Shown: piece after piece, positions 23,829-32,461 of the stretch
Position numbering within the stretch: position 1 is the first letter of the stretch
How the letters are laid out: each line of letters opens with the position of its first letter
From: Dyella japonica DSM 16301
GTDB lineage: Bacteria; Pseudomonadota; Gammaproteobacteria; Xanthomonadales; Rhodanobacteraceae
Assembly (NCBI RefSeq): GCF_001010355.1
Contig: NZ_JPLA01000013.1
Coordinates: forward strand, 186,418-250,417
DNA length: 64,000 nucleotides
Direction: 5' to 3'
Translations under genes and position numbers: made by a program
The notes under the pieces: model-generated
The model's input: only the letters and a program-made list of their open reading frames with translations
Databases searched by the model: none
What the model was told of the DNA's origin: nothing

Positions 23829-26363
23829 ATGCACAGGGTCAGGCCAAGACAGCCAATACGAACACAAAGGGTGCGACTAGCCCGGTTGCCGCTAGCCGCG
23901 GCGATCTGCCTTGCCGTAGCGCCCAGCGCTTTCGCGCAAGACAACAGCCAGCAGAATCAAAACCAGAACCAAACGCCGGCCGCAGAACCCGCTGCGGCGT
24001 CCAAGCCCAAGACGCTGGGCACGGTGACGGTGACCGCACAGAAGCGCGAGGAAAACCTGCAGAAGGTGCCGATCAGCATCGACGTGCTGGGTGGCGAGCA
24101 GCTGCAGGAGCTGCACGTGAAGAGTTTTGACGACTACGTGAAGTATCTGCCCAGCGTGTCGTATCAGACCTTCGGGCCGGGCTTTGCGCTGATCTACATG
24201 CGCGGCGTGGCCAGCGGCGGCGATGGCAACCACTCCGGCTCCTTGCCGAGCGTGGGCGTCTATCTCGATGAACAACCGGTCACCACGATCCAGGGACCGC
24301 TCGATATCCATATGTACGATATCGCCCGCGTCGAATCGCTGTCCGGTCCGCAGGGCACGCTTTACGGTGCCAGCGCCGAAGCGGGCGCGTTGCGCATCAT
24401 CACCAACAAGCCCGACCCGAGCGCCTTTGCTGCCAGCTACAGCGTCGGCATGGACTCGGTCGATCATGGCGGCATCGGCTACGAGGCCGACGGCATGGTC
24501 AATATCCCGCTGTCGCCGAGCACGGCGATCCGCCTGGTGGGTTGGCATGAGCACGATGCCGGTTACATCGACAACGTGGTCGGCGAGCGCACGTTCCCGA
24601 CCTCGGGCATCACCGTCAGCAATGCCAAGGGCTGCTCGGCGCCGGATCTGGTCTGTACCGGCGCGGCCAAGAAGAACTACAACGATGTCGACACCAGCGG
24701 TGCGCGTGCGGCGTTGAAGATCAACCTCAACGACGAGTGGTCGATCAGCCCGACGCTGATGGGCCAGCAGACGATCGCCAACGGCAACGTGGCCTCCGAT
24801 CCGCAGGTCGGCAGCCTGGCGCTCACGCACTTCTATCCGGAAAAGACCAATGACCGCTGGATCCAGGCGGCGTTGACGGTGGAAGGCAAGATCGGCAACT
24901 TCGACCTGACCTATGCCTACGGCCGCCTCAAGCGCAACCAGGAAGAGTACAGCGACTACAGCGACTACTCGTTCTGGTACGACACGCTGGCCGGCTATGG
25001 CGCGTACATCTACGACAACAGCGGCAAGCTGATCAATCCGTCGCAGTTCATCCAGGGCAAGGACCACTACACGATGAACAGCCACGAGCTGCGCATCGCC
25101 TCGCCCAAGGAAGATCGCCTGCGCGTGGTTGGCGGCCTGTTCTGGGAAAAGCAGGTGCACGACATCGAACAGGCCTACATGATCAACGGCCTGGCCGATT
25201 CGCTCGCGGTACCGGGCTGGCCCAATACGCTGTGGCTGACCGAGCAGCAACGCAATGACCGCGACAAGGCGGTGTTCGGCGAGCTGTCCTATGACTTCAT
25301 CCCGGAGACATTGACCGGCACCATCGGCGGGCGCTACTTCAAGACGGACAACAGCCTGCAGGGCTTCTACGGCTTCAGTTCCGGCTATTCGCCCTCGTCG
25401 AGCTATGGTGAAGCCGGCTGCGTGACGCAGGAGCCTTACCACGGCGCACCCTGTTCGGACTTCTTCAAGTCCACCAACGAATCGGGCTCGCTCGGCAAGG
25501 CGAACCTGACCTGGCAGATCACGCCCGAGCAGATGATCTACGGCACCTGGTCCGAAGGCTTCCGTCCCGGCGGCATCAATCGCCGAGGCAGCCTGCCGCC
25601 GTACAAGTCGGACTATCTGACGAACTACGAACTGGGCTGGAAGACGACCTGGTTCGACAACCGGCTGTCGTTCAATGGTGCGGTGTTCCGCGAAAAGTGG
25701 AAGGACTTCCAGTTCAGCATCCTGGGCGCCAACGGCCTGACCGAAATCAAGAACGCGGGCCAGGCGCAGATCGACGGCCTGGAGTCGGACCTGAACTGGG
25801 CGGCCACGTACAACCTCACCATCGGCATGGGCATCGCCCTGTACAACGCCAAGTTGACGGAGAACTACTGCGGGTTCACCGACACCAGCGGCACGCCGAT
25901 CACGTACTGTCCGGCGGGCACGGTCAATCCGCTCACCGGCGATGTGGTGACCGGTCCGCAGGCGCCCAAGGGCACGCAGTTGCCGGTGACACCGAAGTTC
26001 AAGGGCAACCTGATTGCGCGCTATGCCTTCGACGTGGCCGGCATGGAGGCCTTCGTGCAGGGCGCCGTGGTGCATGTGGGTGAGCGCACCTCGGACCTGC
26101 GCATCCTGGAACGAGGCCTGGTGGGCAATCTGCCTGCGTACACGACGGTGGACTTTACCGCCGGCATCAAGAAGCACGGATTGTCGCTGGATATCTATAT
26201 CAACAACATGTTCGACAAACGTGGCCAGCTGTACCGCTACACCGAGTGCGCGGAGGCCGTGTGCGCCGCCCACGACGTGGTGCCGGCCTATCCCAACGGC
26301 CAGGTCTATACCGTCATGACGCCGCCGCGGACCATCGGCATCCGTTTGAGCCAGGAGTTCTAG
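23829..26363 (+). CDS. TonB-dependent outer-membrane receptor
   Basis: 844 residues with a basic, extended signal peptide ending PSAFAQ and a strong ribosome site (GGGGAGGGGAAG) before the ATG. A Q/N-rich linker leads to a TonB-box-like TVTVTAQKR, then the plug domain (about 70-190; RVESLSGPQGTLYGASAEAG) and a C-terminal 22-strand barrel ending in the aromatic residue of RLSQEF. It lacks the carboxypeptidase-like N-terminal domain of SusC-type receptors. It is the last gene of the plus-strand operon and is followed by a strong terminator. It is the obvious uptake port for the substrate handled by the surrounding hydrolases; ligand identity is not predictable. Confidence 0.92.
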   Translation: MHRVRPRQPIRTQRVRLARLPLAAAICLAVAPSAFAQDNSQQNQNQNQTPAAEPAAASKPKTLGTVTVTAQKREENLQKVPISIDVLGGEQLQELHVKSFDDYVKYLPSVSYQTFGPGFALIYMRGVASGGDGNHSGSLPSVGVYLDEQPVTTIQGPLDIHMYDIARVESLSGPQGTLYGASAEAGALRIITNKPDPSAFAASYSVGMDSVDHGGIGYEADGMVNIPLSPSTAIRLVGWHEHDAGYIDNVVGERTFPTSGITVSNAKGCSAPDLVCTGAAKKNYNDVDTSGARAALKINLNDEWSISPTLMGQQTIANGNVASDPQVGSLALTHFYPEKTNDRWIQAALTVEGKIGNFDLTYAYGRLKRNQEEYSDYSDYSFWYDTLAGYGAYIYDNSGKLINPSQFIQGKDHYTMNSHELRIASPKEDRLRVVGGLFWEKQVHDIEQAYMINGLADSLAVPGWPNTLWLTEQQRNDRDKAVFGELSYDFIPETLTGTIGGRYFKTDNSLQGFYGFSSGYSPSSSYGEAGCVTQEPYHGAPCSDFFKSTNESGSLGKANLTWQITPEQMIYGTWSEGFRPGGINRRGSLPPYKSDYLTNYELGWKTTWFDNRLSFNGAVFREKWKDFQFSILGANGLTEIKNAGQAQIDGLESDLNWAATYNLTIGMGIALYNAKLTENYCGFTDTSGTPITYCPAGTVNPLTGDVVTGPQAPKGTQLPVTPKFKGNLIARYAFDVAGMEAFVQGAVVHVGERTSDLRILERGLVGNLPAYTTVDFTAGIKKHGLSLDIYINNMFDKRGQLYRYTECAEAVCAAHDVVPAYPNGQVYTVMTPPRTIGIRLSQEF

Positions 26364-26437
26364 TTCGACCCAGGCGTGCCGCGGCCCGCTGGCCACGGCA
26401 CGAGTTCACGTTCTGTCATCCGATGTTGCCTTCCCCT

Positions 26438-26465
26438 AGCCGGGCCCTCGGGCCCGGCTTTTTTT
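26438..26465 (+). terminator. Rho-independent terminator after the TonB receptor operon
   Basis: A perfect 10-base stem (AGCCGGGCCC paired with GGGCCCGGCT) with a 2-base loop is followed directly by seven T. It lies 75 bases after the receptor stop and closes the plus-strand catabolic operon. Confidence 0.93.
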
Positions 26466-26549
26466 GTGCCGGAGCGGCAGGGCTTTCGAGGGCACGGCAC
26501 CCACCGGCCGGCGCTAAGATCTGACTCCACGGGGAAAGCGGAGGCGGCG

Positions 26550-26963
26550 ATGTGGAAGCGGGTGGTCGGCTATGGGGCGCTGCTGGCGGCGGGCACCGTG
26601 GCCTTGCAGTGGCTCGACTACCAGCGCCTAGCGCGGATGCATTCGGGCGACATCTATATGTTCCTGGTGGCGGCCGCCTTCCTGGTGCTTGGCATCGTGC
26701 TCGGCATGCGGGTATTCGCCAGGCCACCGGCCCCTGATTTCGACGGCAACCCGAAGGCGCAGGCGGCGCTGGGTCTGAGTGGGCGCGAGCTGGAGGTGTT
26801 GCATGAGCTGGCCGCCGGCCACTCCAACAAGGAGATCGCCGCACGCCTGCATGTGTCGCCCAACACGGTCAAGACGCACGTCGCGCGACTGTTTGAGAAA
26901 CTGGGTGCGAAGCGCCGTACCGAAGCGATCCGTCGGGCCCGCGAACTGGGGATCGTGCCCTGA
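26550..26963 (+). CDS. Membrane-anchored LuxR-type DNA-binding protein
   Basis: 137 residues from the ATG at 26550, which has GGAGG five bases upstream. Two hydrophobic segments (about 5-25 and 34-53) precede a GerE/LuxR helix-turn-helix (about 75-137; SGRELEVLHELAAGHSNKEI, SPNTVKTHVARLFEKL). There is no receiver or ligand-binding domain. The protein should sit in the inner membrane with its DNA-binding domain in the cytoplasm. It precedes the DUF4199 membrane protein by about 107 bases and may be co-transcribed with it. Its target and signal are unknown. Confidence 0.82.
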   Translation: MWKRVVGYGALLAAGTVALQWLDYQRLARMHSGDIYMFLVAAAFLVLGIVLGMRVFARPPAPDFDGNPKAQAALGLSGRELEVLHELAAGHSNKEIAARLHVSPNTVKTHVARLFEKLGAKRRTEAIRRARELGIVP

Positions 26964-27070
26964 TGCGGTGTCATTTCGGATGAAATCGCTCAAATCACCC
27001 ATTCGGGCGATTGCCGGGCGGCTCCCGCTTGCCCCCAATGGCGACATCTTCCATCACCCAGGAGTACACC

Positions 27071-27625
27071 GTGCTGCGGACCATCCTTAAATACGGCGTG
27101 ATCGCCGGCGTCATCGTTGGCGGGTTCGAGTTCGTCACCTTCATCGCCTTCTCCGGCATGCCGCCCATGAAGTACGGCATGCTGATCGGCTACACGACGA
27201 TGCTGATCGCCCTGAGCGCGGTGTTCGTCGGGATCAAGCGGCATCGGGACGTGGACCGGGGCGGCGTGATCGGCTTCTGGCCGGCACTCGGGGTCGGCTT
27301 AGGGATCAGCTTCATTGCCGGCATCTTCTATGTGGCGGCATGGGAAGCCGTGCAGGCGATGACCCATATGGATTTCGCCACCTCGTATGCTCAGGCGATC
27401 ATCGCCAGCGAGAAGGCCAAGGGCGCCAGCGCCGAGGCACTGGCCAAGCTGACCGCCGACATGGAGGCCTTCAAGGTCCAATACGCCAACCCGATGTACC
27501 GCCTGCCGATGACCTTCGTGGAGATCTTCCCGGTCGGCGTGCTGGTGTCGCTGATCTCGGCGGCCCTGCTGCGCAACAGTCGGTTCCTGCCCGCGCGGCC
27601 CGGCTATAGCCCCGCCACCCGCTGA
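27071..27625 (+). CDS. DUF4199 membrane protein
   Basis: 184 residues. The start is a GTG at 27071 with GGAG six bases before it; an ATG at 27038 lacks a ribosome site. Four hydrophobic segments and a central amphipathic helix (SEKAKGASAEALAKLTADME) match DUF4199 proteins, whose function is unknown. The gene follows the membrane-anchored LuxR-type regulator, and its 3' end overlaps the convergent AroQ-like gene by 22 bases. Confidence 0.75.
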   Translation: MLRTILKYGVIAGVIVGGFEFVTFIAFSGMPPMKYGMLIGYTTMLIALSAVFVGIKRHRDVDRGGVIGFWPALGVGLGISFIAGIFYVAAWEAVQAMTHMDFATSYAQAIIASEKAKGASAEALAKLTADMEAFKVQYANPMYRLPMTFVEIFPVGVLVSLISAALLRNSRFLPARPGYSPATR

Positions 27626-28101
27626 GCGAAAACTTGGCGTCGACCGTGGCTGCCGGGTTCCGTTCCCTGGTCGCCACGACGCCCCTCCTGCAGCTGCCGC
27701 AACGCGATGCTGAGGCCGATGCGGTAGCCGCTGCCGATATTGCCGTTGATGATGACGGTGGCGAGCGGGGCTTTGTGGAAGCCGGCTTCATGGTCCAGTT
27801 CGGCGCCACATTCCTCATGTACTTCGATGTATGGCGCACCCAATTGGTCCAGCGCATCGACCAGGCCGGCTTCCGGGTGCTCGCGTACTTGGGATGCGAG
27901 GTCGCCCGGATCGAGCAGTACGAACTCCGTGCTGTCGGAACCGGCCGCGCACACCTGGCCGACAAAGTGGCGCAGGTCGCTGCATCCGCGCAGCTCCAGC
28001 GTGCATCCCGCCGCGCCGGCTTGTTGCTGAAGTTGTTGTTGCAGTTCCTGGGGAAGAGGGTGGCCGGACGTGTGCGGCCCATGGACGATCACAATGCTCA
28101 C
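27604..28101 (-). CDS. Degenerate type II 3-dehydroquinase (AroQ)-like protein
   Basis: 165 residues. The pattern follows type II dehydroquinase: an N-terminal VHGP, a central YIEVHEECG in the position of the AroQ IEVHLSN motif, and a C-terminal GNIGSGYRIGLSIAL resembling GLGAQGY. The loop that normally carries the catalytic arginine and tyrosine (NLLGxREP..YG) is absent, and the SN of the HLSN substrate-binding motif is changed. A working dehydroquinase is therefore unlikely. It may be a repurposed paralogue. It is convergent with the DUF4199 gene and overlaps it by 22 bases. Confidence 0.6.
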   Translation of the reverse strand: MSIVIVHGPHTSGHPLPQELQQQLQQQAGAAGCTLELRGCSDLRHFVGQVCAAGSDSTEFVLLDPGDLASQVREHPEAGLVDALDQLGAPYIEVHEECGAELDHEAGFHKAPLATVIINGNIGSGYRIGLSIALRQLQEGRRGDQGTEPGSHGRRQVFAQRVAGL

Positions 28102-28231
28102 AGCATGGTGCTATTCGGCGCTCCCGGGAGCGGATGAGCCATGCTGTGTCCTGCGGGCGTAAAGGCGCTACATCGAAATACGGTGGCGGCGTAAATTTTC
28201 CGCCTATCCGCGGAATAGCGCGGTCTCCCTG

Positions 28232-28855
28232 TCAATCGAAGTGGTGGACATAGCCGACCTGAAATCCGCCTGGTAGCAGCGAGAGGATCCAGGGTGAGTC
28301 GCGATGGGTGGCCCACACGCCTATACCTGCGCCAATCGCCGCGCCGATCAGCACGTCGCTCTGCCAGTGGCCATGGGTTTTTACACGGGCGACGGCGTCA
28401 TAGGCGGGCAGCAGGGCCAGCAGATAGACGGCCGGATGATCGTTGCCGTAGTTGATGATGAACGGTGTCACGGCGGCAGTGACGGCGGCCACTTCGCCGC
28501 TCGGGAAGCTTTGCGCGTGCAAGCCCTGGAACCACTTGTTCGGGTTGTCGGTTTCCGACGGGCGTTCGCGCTGGAACGTCCACTTCAGCGCCTGCGTGCT
28601 GATGGCGGTGACTGCCATCGAATCGACGGATCGCCAGAAGGTGTCGCCCAGTTTGTTGTCGTCGCCAAACCAGAGCGCGCCGGCGCCGATGGTGGCGATG
28701 GTTCCATAGATCAGGATTTCCTGATTGCTGCGTTTCCAGATGCCGCTGTTGTCATAGGTCACCGGGTGATCAAGGCCCAGGATGCCGCTGCCCGCCCAGC
28801 TGGGGCTGCTGCAGGCCAGCACCAGGACCAAGGCTGCGAGTCGTCGTATGGACAT
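28232..28855 (-). CDS. PAP2-superfamily phosphatase-like membrane protein with altered motif
   Basis: 207 residues. The ATG at 28855 follows GGAGG; a GTG at 28870 overlaps the upstream gene's stop. After a signal-like N-terminus, the three PAP2 motifs are recognisable: KWTFQRERP (Kx6RP), SFPSGE, and RVKTHGHWQSD (Rx5Hx3D). In motif two the usual PSGH histidine is Glu, a residue that normally helps protonate the leaving group. Relatives dephosphorylate lipids or undecaprenyl pyrophosphate. It follows an ArnT-like glycosyltransferase at 28867-30399 and could recycle the polyprenyl carrier. The changed motif makes activity uncertain. Confidence 0.78.
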   Translation of the reverse strand: MSIRRLAALVLVLACSSPSWAGSGILGLDHPVTYDNSGIWKRSNQEILIYGTIATIGAGALWFGDDNKLGDTFWRSVDSMAVTAISTQALKWTFQRERPSETDNPNKWFQGLHAQSFPSGEVAAVTAAVTPFIINYGNDHPAVYLLALLPAYDAVARVKTHGHWQSDVLIGAAIGAGIGVWATHRDSPWILSLLPGGFQVGYVHHFD

Positions 28856-28866
28856 ACGCCCTCCGG

Positions 28867-30399
28867 TCACTTCGGAACGCCGTGTACGAGGAACAACATG
28901 TTGTTTCGCCAGTTGCCGGCGGAGGCGACCGACGCGCCGCAGCTGTTCAACAGCGCCTGCGCGTTGGCGGCGGGAATGTCGTGATCGACCAGCAGCAGGG
29001 ACGTTTCCTGTGCCTTGATCGCTGAGCAGAGCTGCGTGCTCGCGTCGGGGCTATGCCACCAGATGCCGTACACCGGCCGGTTGAGATAGAAGCGCAGGCC
29101 CCAGAGGGTTTGTTCTTCCACGGCATAGGTGTCGGTGGCCTCTTCCAGAAAAACCAGCGCGCGGTAGTCGGCGGCGCCCATCGTTGCCGCGATCTGTTTT
29201 GCGGCATGGCGGTTGTCGACGCCGGTCTTGAAGCCGTAAGCCGCAACGGCCTTGGTCGCGAGCAGCAGCACGAGCCATGTGGCCAACAGGCCAATGGTCC
29301 GCGGGCTGCCCACATCGAAAGTGCGCTCCATGCGCGATGCCGTGAACAGCGCGAGGGGAAGAAACAGCGGCAGCAGATAGAGCGGCAGCCGTGACTGCGC
29401 CAGGCAGAAGATCACGAAGGGCAGGGCAAACCAGAGGACGAGAAACAGCTGGATCGATCGCTCATTGCGCCACTGAGTCCACGTGGCGGGCTTGAGCATG
29501 TCGCGGACCGATCGCGCAAGGCCGCGCCACCACGGGATGGTGCCGAGCACCAGCACAGGCAGAAACGCCACCGCCCATCCAAAGGCTCCGGCGTGACGTT
29601 TATGCATGGCGGTGAAAATGCGGCCATACACTTCCTGATGGAGAAAGTAGTGGAGCAGGCCGGGATAGCGCAGGATGACAACCGCGTACCAGGTGAATCC
29701 CACCAGCAGGAAGATCACCAGGCCGGCCGGGTGCAGCAGTCGCACCACCGCACGTGCGCCGCCGCACGTGGCTGCGAACGCAATAACCGACAACAGCGGG
29801 AGCAGGCCCGGCGGACCTTTGGTCAAGAAGGCCAGGCCAAAGCCGAGCCACATCACGATCAGGCCACGACGCCGTTCGCCGTCGCCTTGAGGCCATGTGT
29901 GCAGGATGAAGCCGAAGACAGCCAAGCCCTCAGTCAGAGTCAACAGCACATCGGTACTGATGATGTTGGCGCTGAAAAAGGTGAACAGGCTGGTCGCGTA
30001 GACCAGCGATGGAAGCCAGGGTTTGCTCGGGCTGGTGCGCTTGCCCATGGCGAACAGCAAGGCCAGCGTCGCCAGATAGGCGAGTGCGTAAGGCATGCGT
30101 GCAGCCCAGGTATTGCGACCAAACAGATGCAACGACGCGGCGATCACCCAATACGTCAGCGGCGGCTTGGAGAAGTTGAGCGAAGCGGGGCTGTAGGCGG
30201 GCGCAAGATAATTGCCCGAGTCCATCATCTGCAGTGCGACGCCGACGTAGCGCCCTTCGTCGGGACTCCACAGGCCACGAGAGCCCTGGAAGGCAAAACC
30301 AAGCAACAGACCCAGCAGCAACACCCACAGGAGTGGACTGGTGCGTATGCGCGCGACCGCTCGCGACGATTCAACCGACACGCTCAGGCTGCTGTTCAT
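28867..30399 (-). CDS. ArnT/PMT-type polyprenyl-phosphate glycosyltransferase
   Basis: 510 residues from the ATG at 30399. Multi-pass integral membrane protein with about 12 hydrophobic segments. The first periplasmic loop carries SPDEGRYVGVALQM, the acidic motif of the ArnT/GT83 group, and TKGPPG occurs further on. Such enzymes transfer a sugar from a polyprenyl phosphate to lipid A or another envelope glycan on the periplasmic side. It is followed closely by the PAP2-like gene. Two similar transferases and a heptosyltransferase-like gene lie upstream. The sugar donor is unknown. Confidence 0.82.
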   Translation of the reverse strand: MNSSLSVSVESSRAVARIRTSPLLWVLLLGLLLGFAFQGSRGLWSPDEGRYVGVALQMMDSGNYLAPAYSPASLNFSKPPLTYWVIAASLHLFGRNTWAARMPYALAYLATLALLFAMGKRTSPSKPWLPSLVYATSLFTFFSANIISTDVLLTLTEGLAVFGFILHTWPQGDGERRRGLIVMWLGFGLAFLTKGPPGLLPLLSVIAFAATCGGARAVVRLLHPAGLVIFLLVGFTWYAVVILRYPGLLHYFLHQEVYGRIFTAMHKRHAGAFGWAVAFLPVLVLGTIPWWRGLARSVRDMLKPATWTQWRNERSIQLFLVLWFALPFVIFCLAQSRLPLYLLPLFLPLALFTASRMERTFDVGSPRTIGLLATWLVLLLATKAVAAYGFKTGVDNRHAAKQIAATMGAADYRALVFLEEATDTYAVEEQTLWGLRFYLNRPVYGIWWHSPDASTQLCSAIKAQETSLLLVDHDIPAANAQALLNSCGASVASAGNWRNNMLFLVHGVPK

Positions 30400-30757
30400 G
30401 CGTGACAACCGGTCAGCGATGCACTGGTCGCCTCCTCTTGATGAGAGCAACGGCAGACAGCGTTCGCTACGCTGCTGCCTGGTTCGCTTATTCGCTCGCC
30501 CGCAGCGGGGGTCGATCGGCTATGGCATGAGGTGGTGGACAACCGATCAAACGTACCGGCTGTTGCGGGCATGGATGAGGCTCTGCGTTGGCTAAGGTCT
30601 GTCTAGCCTTTTGCCAATTTCATGCCATGCCACTAAGTGGCTGAGCGCGCGCATGTTTGCGCGATGGACATGCGCCGGGAGCGCCATGCAAAACCTGCAC
30701 CCCGCAATTTTTGTTTGCAAAAAAGGTAGGAGTGCGCGCTGCGGCGCACGCATCACG
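30400..30757. other. Intergenic region between two glycosyltransferase genes
   Basis: No gene is supported in this 358-base stretch; the open frames in it are short and lack ribosome sites. It should carry the promoter of the minus-strand gene starting at 30399. At its other end, next to the stop of the gene at 30758, is a REP-like hairpin (30725-30750). Confidence 0.6.
30725..30750. repeat. REP-like palindrome (GTAGGAG type)
   Basis: The sequence GTAGGAG is followed by a hairpin with 6-base arms (GTGCGC and GCGCAC) and a 6-base loop. This matches the general form of REP elements in Xanthomonadales and pseudomonads. It sits eight bases beyond the stop of the minus-strand gene at 30758, the usual REP position, and may protect or end its transcript. 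Only one copy was recognised in the window. Confidence 0.5.
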
Positions 30758-32416
30758 TCACAGGATTTCCTGAGGAAGCGCCTGCACGAGGGCCTGCGCC
30801 GGCCACACGGCCAGCGATATGCCGCGGAATGGTTGGGTATAGATGGCTTGCGCGCGATCGGCGTCGCTCAGGCGTCTGGGATAGATGATCACCAGGCCTT
30901 CGGGGTGTTGGCGCGCCCACTCGCTTAGTGCGTGCAGACTGTGCACGGATGCGACCGGCTCGGTGAGACGTCCGAGGAAGGTGTACTGCCCGTCATTCGA
31001 TTCGAAGTTGGCGACGGCGCGTCCCTGCTGCTGCGCTGTGGCCAGCAGCCTGGCGACGGGTGTGAAGTCGTAGGCTGGCCATAAGGTCATGCTGAAGAGC
31101 CCGTTGGCCGCCACCACGGCGAGCAGGCCCACGCCCGCCACGCGGTACAGTTCTCCTCGTCGCGGCAGCGCAAGCGCCAATGCCAGCAGCAGATACAACG
31201 CACCGAAGGGGCGACTGTGCGTGGCCAGCGTTGCATACATGGGATCGGCGAGGTGCCCATGGGCCACCAGTCCATCCATGGCCATCAAGGCCACGCCGGC
31301 AAGCGCCAGCAGCAGCGCCAAGGGCCATGGTGACCACCAGCGGCTGTTCCGCGTTTCCTGCAAGGACAGGCGCGCCAGCGACGCCGCGATCAGCATGGCA
31401 AATCCGGCGAACTCCGGCAGCAGGTAATACGCCTGCTTGCCGCTGATCATCGAGAACGCCAGAAACACAGGGACCAGCCAGGCGAGCAGAAACCGCACAC
31501 CAGGCTCCAGCGGATGGCGCCACGATGCCAAGGCCAGCCAGATGCGTGGCCACAGCGCGAACGGAAACACCAGCACCGGCAGCAAGGGCAGGTACCACCA
31601 GAACGGTTGGGCATGGGCGAAAGCGTCAACGACACGACCGGCGGTCTGATGCACCAGCAGAGTGTGTCGATAGGCTACGCCACCGCTCCATGCGGCCAAC
31701 AAAGCCCAGGTCAGCAGGACAGCGCAGGCCACGGCGCACGCGGCGCCTCCGCGCACATACCACCGTCGCGCATGGTTGTGCGCGCACTCGCTCCATAAAG
31801 GACCGAGCAGCCAGGGCAGGCCGACGTGCAGCAACATCACCGGTCCCTTGGTCAGCAAGCCGAGACTGAGCGCCAGCGCAAACCTGCCCAGCTGCGGAGG
31901 TTGTCCGTTTGCCGATGGTGCGAGGCAGAGCAGGGCGGCCAGCACGCAGTCGGCCAGCAGCACCTCATACATGACCTGCAGGCCAAACAGGAAACCATAC
32001 GTAAGCGCGAGCAGGATCCATGCCGTGCCGTGCGCGATCAGTGGATTTTGTGGGAAGAGCCGGCGCGCCAGCCGCCACGCCAACACCAGCTGCAAGGCAC
32101 CGAGCGCCACCTCGAGCAGGCGCGGCCACACATCGCCGACACCGCCGATGGCCCAGCCCAGCTGGATCAGCCACAGCAGCAACGGTGGTTTATCACTATA
32201 GGGCAGGCCGTTGAGGTAGGGGACCAGCACGCTGTGGTGCGTCCACATCTCCCATGCCACCGACAGCGTGCGCGTGGAATACATGGGCATCGGGCCGTGC
32301 TGAAAAATGGCAACCAGCGCGGCTGCGATCCACAGCGGCAACCATGCCCATGGCAGGTAGGGAGCGAGCCGTTCGTACGGTGTGGTGCGCAGCGCTTGGC
32401 TATCAGGAAAATTCAC
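30758..32416 (-). CDS. PMT/ArnT-family glycosyltransferase
   Basis: 552 residues from a GTG at 32416; a TTG 27 bases upstream (32443) is an alternative and the start is uncertain. Multi-pass membrane protein with repeated hydrophobic segments and LPYSDKPPLLLWLIQ and LLTKGPVMLLH, typical of GT39/GT83-like dolichyl/undecaprenyl-phosphate mannosyltransferase relatives. The usual acidic DE pair of the first loop is not obvious here. It follows the related gene at 32462-34288 by a short gap and lies upstream of another at 28867-30399. The cluster suggests modification of lipopolysaccharide or another envelope glycan. Confidence 0.75.
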   Translation of the reverse strand: MNFPDSQALRTTPYERLAPYLPWAWLPLWIAAALVAIFQHGPMPMYSTRTLSVAWEMWTHHSVLVPYLNGLPYSDKPPLLLWLIQLGWAIGGVGDVWPRLLEVALGALQLVLAWRLARRLFPQNPLIAHGTAWILLALTYGFLFGLQVMYEVLLADCVLAALLCLAPSANGQPPQLGRFALALSLGLLTKGPVMLLHVGLPWLLGPLWSECAHNHARRWYVRGGAACAVACAVLLTWALLAAWSGGVAYRHTLLVHQTAGRVVDAFAHAQPFWWYLPLLPVLVFPFALWPRIWLALASWRHPLEPGVRFLLAWLVPVFLAFSMISGKQAYYLLPEFAGFAMLIAASLARLSLQETRNSRWWSPWPLALLLALAGVALMAMDGLVAHGHLADPMYATLATHSRPFGALYLLLALALALPRRGELYRVAGVGLLAVVAANGLFSMTLWPAYDFTPVARLLATAQQQGRAVANFESNDGQYTFLGRLTEPVASVHSLHALSEWARQHPEGLVIIYPRRLSDADRAQAIYTQPFRGISLAVWPAQALVQALPQEIL

Positions 32417-32461
32417 GGGCGACTCGAGAACGTGGTGGCACAAATGCGAGGTCTAGCTGCA

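Noticed and set aside
3..26363. Protocatechuate/beta-ketoadipate aromatic pathway
   Set aside because: The CoA-transferase and thiolase resemble PcaIJ and PcaF, but no ring-cleavage, lactonising or hydrolase genes of that pathway are present.
23892..26396. 834-codon minus-strand open frame
   Set aside because: Antisense to the TonB receptor, whose plug, barrel and terminator are clear.
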